A stretch of 64,000 bases of DNA, taken from positions 7,502,001 to 7,566,000 of the forward strand of contig CAJFCV020000003.1 of the NCBI GenBank assembly GCA_904066235.2, in the 5' to 3' direction. A program made the translations under genes and the position numbers. How positions within the stretch are numbered: the first letter of the stretch is position 1; the number at the start of each line of letters is the position of its first letter. The notes beneath the pieces were generated by a model, which had not been told where the DNA came from, searched no databases, and saw only the letters and a list, made by a program, of their open reading frames with translations. Source of the DNA: Bursaphelenchus xylophilus. Lineage: Eukaryota > Nematoda > Chromadorea > Rhabditida > Aphelenchoididae. Of this stretch, positions 59,811-64,000 are shown in pieces.

Positions 59811-62191
59811 GAGAAAAGCTAAATAAGTTCAGCTTTTCTATTAGGTGTAAAGTGCTACGAAACTTACAATTTAGCCTACTACTAAATAAAAGCCCGGCAT
59901 ATTAGAGGGTTTGCTATGTCAAACGATACAAAAACACAAGAGAAGCCATTTTAGGTCATCATGATCCTTCTATAACGAAAAAATCTCGAATCTCCTTTGG
60001 CAGTGAAGTCATAAAATGCGATCGATAAAGGTCAGGGGTCGAAAAAGTTGTTGTTGGTTGTTGAAAATAAAATTTCTTTTCAAAACCCTGCGTTTTCCCC
60101 TAAAAACGACCTTTTTGGAAATTTCTTTCATCTTGTGGTGAAAACGTTAGCCATAGGGCTGCGCTCACTCAAAGCACAACACGTCAAAAATACTTTTGAA
60201 CTGAATTCGCTTAACCCAAAACTCTAAAAATTACGCTCTGAAAAAGGAGTGTAAGCGAGCGGGAAGTCAGGCTGTAAACACCCGAGATATTTCGTTTCCC
60301 CGGATTATTTTGCAATTTAAGATGGTTGACCGAAGATCCTTCTGCACTACCCTCAGCTCTTATTCTTTCCTTTCTGGGCGTGACAGTAGGTTATTTACAA
60401 AACAAAAGTACTCATGTCATACTGAGCCTGCCAATGCAAAAAATGGAGCATTTACCGAAAACAATATTCAAATCTTTTGCTTAAGGCATCAGAATTTGAT
60501 GCATCGACCTTTAGGGCCTTAGATCAGATACGTTTATGTAGTTTATGCAGTGCGCTAAGGTTCTAAATTATCCAAGTAAAATAAATTTCAAATTTTGTAG
60601 TCCAAACAGAGTACGGTAGGCCTCGCAGCTATGCAATCATATAGAAAAAGACATAATTTTGCAATAGCGACTTCAGTTTTTTTAAACGTCCATGTTTTCC
60701 GCTACGGAATGCAATGAGAAAGCCCCGAGTCAATTTTATATAAGGATTAATGCTGTTCATATGAAATACTATCTTAAAAGTACAAAACGACACTATAGGG
60801 ATAAAGTCAAATGCAATTAAATAGATTTTAAGACAAAGTCATCAAATCAACGATAATTTACATGTAGTCTCGAGGGCTTATATTTCTGTACAAAGAAATG
60901 GAAAAGAGGAATAAACTAATACAATTCTGGGAGTAACTTACACAAAAATGTAATAGCTGAGAAAATGTGCAAAACTTAGTATGTAAGCCTAACGCGTTAA
61001 GCACGCAGAAAGAAGCATTACCGAGAAATGAGAGACTATTGTCAAACGTGATCAAACCCGAGGATTCCCAAAAAACGACTCTATCATCTCTGATATACTC
61101 TCGCCCAAAAGTAGAGCGTCGCTGGGTCTCGTGTGGGTTGTAAGAACCAGCTCGCTCTCTCTCTATCTTCCCCATGTGTACCTTCTTCTTCCCCTTCTTT
61201 CTTTTCTCGCTCTGATATCGAAAATAAAAGGGGGTTTCCCTTTTTGAAAACTGTTTTCTTTCCGATCATTGATTTGTAAGAGCGAATTTCTAGCCTAAAA
61301 TGAGGGTGTAACAGACAAATTAAGTAGTCTAGAAGTCCAAGTGATGGCCGACTAACCAGTGCGCGGTTAACCAAAACTTGAAGAAATGTGATTTTCTCGG
61401 CGAAACAGCGGGATTTACTGAAAGATTTCCAGTCTCTCTGAATTGCGACTTGAGGCATAGTGAAGCGATGGTTTTTAAACTGTATCATTTACGTAAAAAT
61501 ATGAAAGTAATAAAATCCAGTGGCAGCGATGACAGAGTGGGTTGTGATGACGACTAGCGCTCTGAAATAGCTTTCAAACAGATTGGAAAGTGAACATTGA
61601 CAGGTCTTTTGAAGGGGTTTTGGCTATCACTTTCTTCCTCCAACTATAGTCTACTCTTATCATCTCCACAAAAAGTACTTGGATGAATGACAAAACTCTA
61701 GTAAGAGTATAAACATGACCGGTAAGATCAACGCCACTTAATCCCGCAAATGCACGTACTCCCACTCCCCGTTCCATGTAATGCAAAAGGGTATTTACTA
61801 ACCGCCCCGACTGAGATTTGATCATTAAAAGTGTGAAGAGAAAAACAGGAAAAAGAATTTATTAAAAGTACAATCAACAAGTAAAAGAGTGGAAAGTATA
61901 ACTTTAAAATGCCCGTTTTTCTGATATGAACATATGATTGTAGATTCTGATGATAAAAAGTAAGTGAATACGTTTGGCTGTAACATCAATAATACAACGA
62001 TAAGTACACTTGAGGAAGTATGAAATGACGTAAGGGAACCTAAGGCAAATAATGAGTGATATGACGGTAAGAAAACCTGAAAATGTAATTTGCTCGCTGT
62101 TGGTTGAATCTCTTTCGACGCCGCTTTTGGCAGCAACAACTTTACAGAAAATATTCTTTTAGGCTTTGGAAAAGTGGACAAAAAAGTAAAA
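59811..62191. other. 2.4-kb gene-free stretch upstream of the receptor, downstream of attractin
   Basis: No supported coding sequence; minus frames of 83-134 codons (61084-61488, 61825-62181) overlap and lack motifs. No RNA gene or bounded repeat seen. It probably holds distal receptor promoter and the attractin 3' UTR. Confidence 0.4.
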
Positions 62192-64000
62192 TCATCTTTG
62201 TCTTCGTCTCATAAATGTAGGCAAGAACCTGCGGAAGTCTGTTTTGTTTGGACTTTCGGCCTTTTCTCCCTCATTTGGAGGCTCCAACACTGCCAATTGA
62301 CTTTGCGATAAATGACACAGAGCTGACGCAACGGCCAGACCTGAGGTCCCATACGGAGTGTGAAGTTTGCCACCGGTTGGTAGTCTCACAACGACAGTGT
62401 ATATTGCGGTATTTAGATTTTTACAGGGCTCAATCGCAATTGGTGTTGGTTGCTGAAAAAAAAACAATTTCCAAAAAGGAATTCAAATATATACATATAG
62501 ATCTCATGAAGTGTAATCTAGGACTCACAACGTTTTGTCTGACTTCCGGAAGATGCAGTTGAACTGATTTCTTTGGCCGAGCGGCCATTCGCTCATTTTC
62601 AATGATGATATTCGCCTCTTGACCAGCATTTCGTATCCTTTGTTTGATGAGCAAAAGAATGCCGGCAACCACAAGCAGAACTATGAAGCATCTGAAAAAT
62701 AAGTTTCATTTATAAACACGTTCAGACATCTTAAAGATACGACAAATACCCAATCAACGCGTAGCGATAACTTACGCCGCAAAGATGACAAAGAAAAGGA
62801 CCCAATTAATGGGCGGGGACTGAGCGAATGAGATCTGAATTTTGATTGGGGTCTTGAAGTTGGATATCGACACGCCGAATGTGGTGTTTGAGCCGGCTCC
62901 AAAATGGAAATCGTTGGCCGAATACGTTCGTTTCAGCCCTTCAGCAACACAACTATCGTTGTAGAGAGTTCGTTTAGTGCTGTTCTCTGGTTTGTTGTAG
63001 TAGAGGTCGACTAGAAGAGTAGCATTACTGTCACCCTCACAACTGGCAGTGAACTGAACGTCGATATCTCGTTTGAAGGGGATTGACTTGAAATGGATCC
63101 GCTTAACGTACTTGTCCTTAGGATCGTCGGCGTCAAGTTTGAAGGTGTAGATGAAATCAATTAGGAGCTCAACTGAAAAAATACAATCTAATATAAAAAA
63201 CACACAACTCTGGACTACTCTAAATTAAATAACGGTCAGACAGGCCATTTAACCGGACATTAAAAATACGGAGTGGTACATAAGCTTTAAAGTAGGTGGC
63301 TCTTGCGCCTTTAATCGCTTTAGCTAACAAGTATAACCATTGCGTAAACCTTCAAAATAGTGTTCGAAACGTTTACTCACAAGCACAAGGAGTTCCATGT
63401 TTGGGATCTCCGTGATATTTGAAGTCACACTGGTCACACGCCTTGTCCGTAGCGCCTTTGACAATACAATTACAGGTGCCATCTTCATCGCAAGTTTCTG
63501 CTTGATCATTGCACATGCATTCTTAAAAAATTATGTCATGTCTTTGAAGTAGAAAATAGGCAAGATGTTCTCCTTATCAAAGAACTTACTTTTACAAACC
63601 CCTCCGTTTCTCGGATCTCCATAATACCCATCTTCACAGAATTCACAATGATCTCCTTTAGTGTTGTTACTACAAGACGCACATCTTTTCAAAGTGTGTG
63701 CCTCATTCAGCAGAACAACATCCATAAAGGCTGGTTTATGAGTTGAATCCACACATGTAGAATGACCATTGCATTGGCACTCGGGCTGACCAGTAAAATA
63801 GAATTTCTTCCCCTCTGCCGGATTGCACTGCTTTTCATTCACAGGTTGTTTGTCGTTCTTTGCCTCCAGACATTCTCCAATCCCAGTGCCATCTCCACTA
63901 TCACACCAACCACACCGAGGGCCCACTAACTGACAATCGGTTGCATTCCTTTGTGCACTACAATCCAAAGGATTCAATTCACAGCTTCGCTGATGATTAT
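62192..64000 (-). CDS. attractin, C-terminal part (gene continues beyond the right edge)
   Basis: Five exons seen on the minus strand: 64000-63590 (open to the edge), 63521-63381, 63172-62776, 62691-62529, 62452-62192, TGA stop; about 457 codons. From the edge: a PSI domain (CELNPLDC...CGWCDSGDGTGIGEC), EGF-laminin modules (CQCNGHSTCVD; CSNNTKGDHCEFCEDGYYGD; CMCNDQAETC; CDQCDFKYHGD), a membrane-proximal ectodomain with several N-glycosylation sites (NST, NAT, NTT), one membrane span (INWVLFFVIFAACFIVLLVV), and a cytosolic tail. In the tail, PIAIEPCKNLNTAIYTVVVR and GTSGLAVASALCHLSQ are conserved attractin/ATRNL1 words, which separates it from MEGF8. Kelch and CUB domains should lie beyond the window. 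Attractins are cell-surface proteins acting in receptor turnover and neuronal guidance; worm tag-53 is the likely orthologue. Confidence 0.93.

Noticed and set aside
1..64000. CRISPR arrays, bacterial operons or integrated bacterial DNA
   Set aside because: No direct-repeat arrays with unique spacers and no uninterrupted bacterial-type genes; every confident gene is intron-split and animal-like.

Overview
The window looks like nematode nuclear DNA from a species I cannot name. The evidence is a nuclear receptor with the nematode-type P-box CNGCKTFFRR, mostly short introns (about 35-100 bp) with T-rich AG acceptors, acceptor-like sequences just before several start codons (as expected for spliced-leader addition), and full-length orthologues of worm genes. 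All exon models were built by hand by joining GT-AG (once GC-AG) boundaries; every complete model keeps one open frame with a total length divisible by three.

Layout. 1-330: possible 5' end of a gene leaving the left edge. 1734-7744 (+): SREBP (sbp-1). 8647-12832 (-): ETS factor with PNT domain and ESE/ELF3-like C-terminus. 12833-34283: a 21-kb gene desert holding a U1 snRNA gene, a C-rich 21-bp tandem repeat and several nested DNA transposons, two families of which carry tRNA-like sequences. 34284-34815 (+): small unrecognised gene model. 35372-36859 (-): LARGE/B4GAT1-type glycosyltransferase. 39188-40287 (-): unrecognised gene with a tRNA-Arg(ACG) in its first intron. 40841-42959 (+): IFT56/DYF-13 with a perfect X-box upstream. 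45640-47564 (+): LASP (LIM-nebulin-SH3). 47904-48753 (-): SWEET sugar transporter. 51011-51440: hAT MITE. 52851-57400 (+): RING/B-box/coiled-coil/NHL protein (NHL-1/Thin-like). 57692-59519 (-): nuclear hormone receptor with a TATA/GATA/CRE promoter. 62192-64000 (-): C-terminal part of an attractin, cut by the window edge.

The genes do not form one pathway. There are loose themes: lipid and sugar metabolism (SREBP, nuclear receptor, SWEET), muscle/actin structure (LASP, Thin-like NHL protein), cilia (IFT56) and surface glycobiology (GT49, attractin). Neighbours are often convergent with short gaps (LASP/SWEET 339 bp; NHL/receptor 291 bp).

The most unusual material is in the desert: two unrelated-looking terminal-inverted-repeat families, both ending CAAGG...CCTTG with 3-bp target duplications, each enclosing a tRNA-like block with Pol III A and B boxes. 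One copy was later split by a 1.44-kb foldback element whose two arms carry diverged exon-like copies of the same sequence, and the other by a GC-rich hAT MITE.
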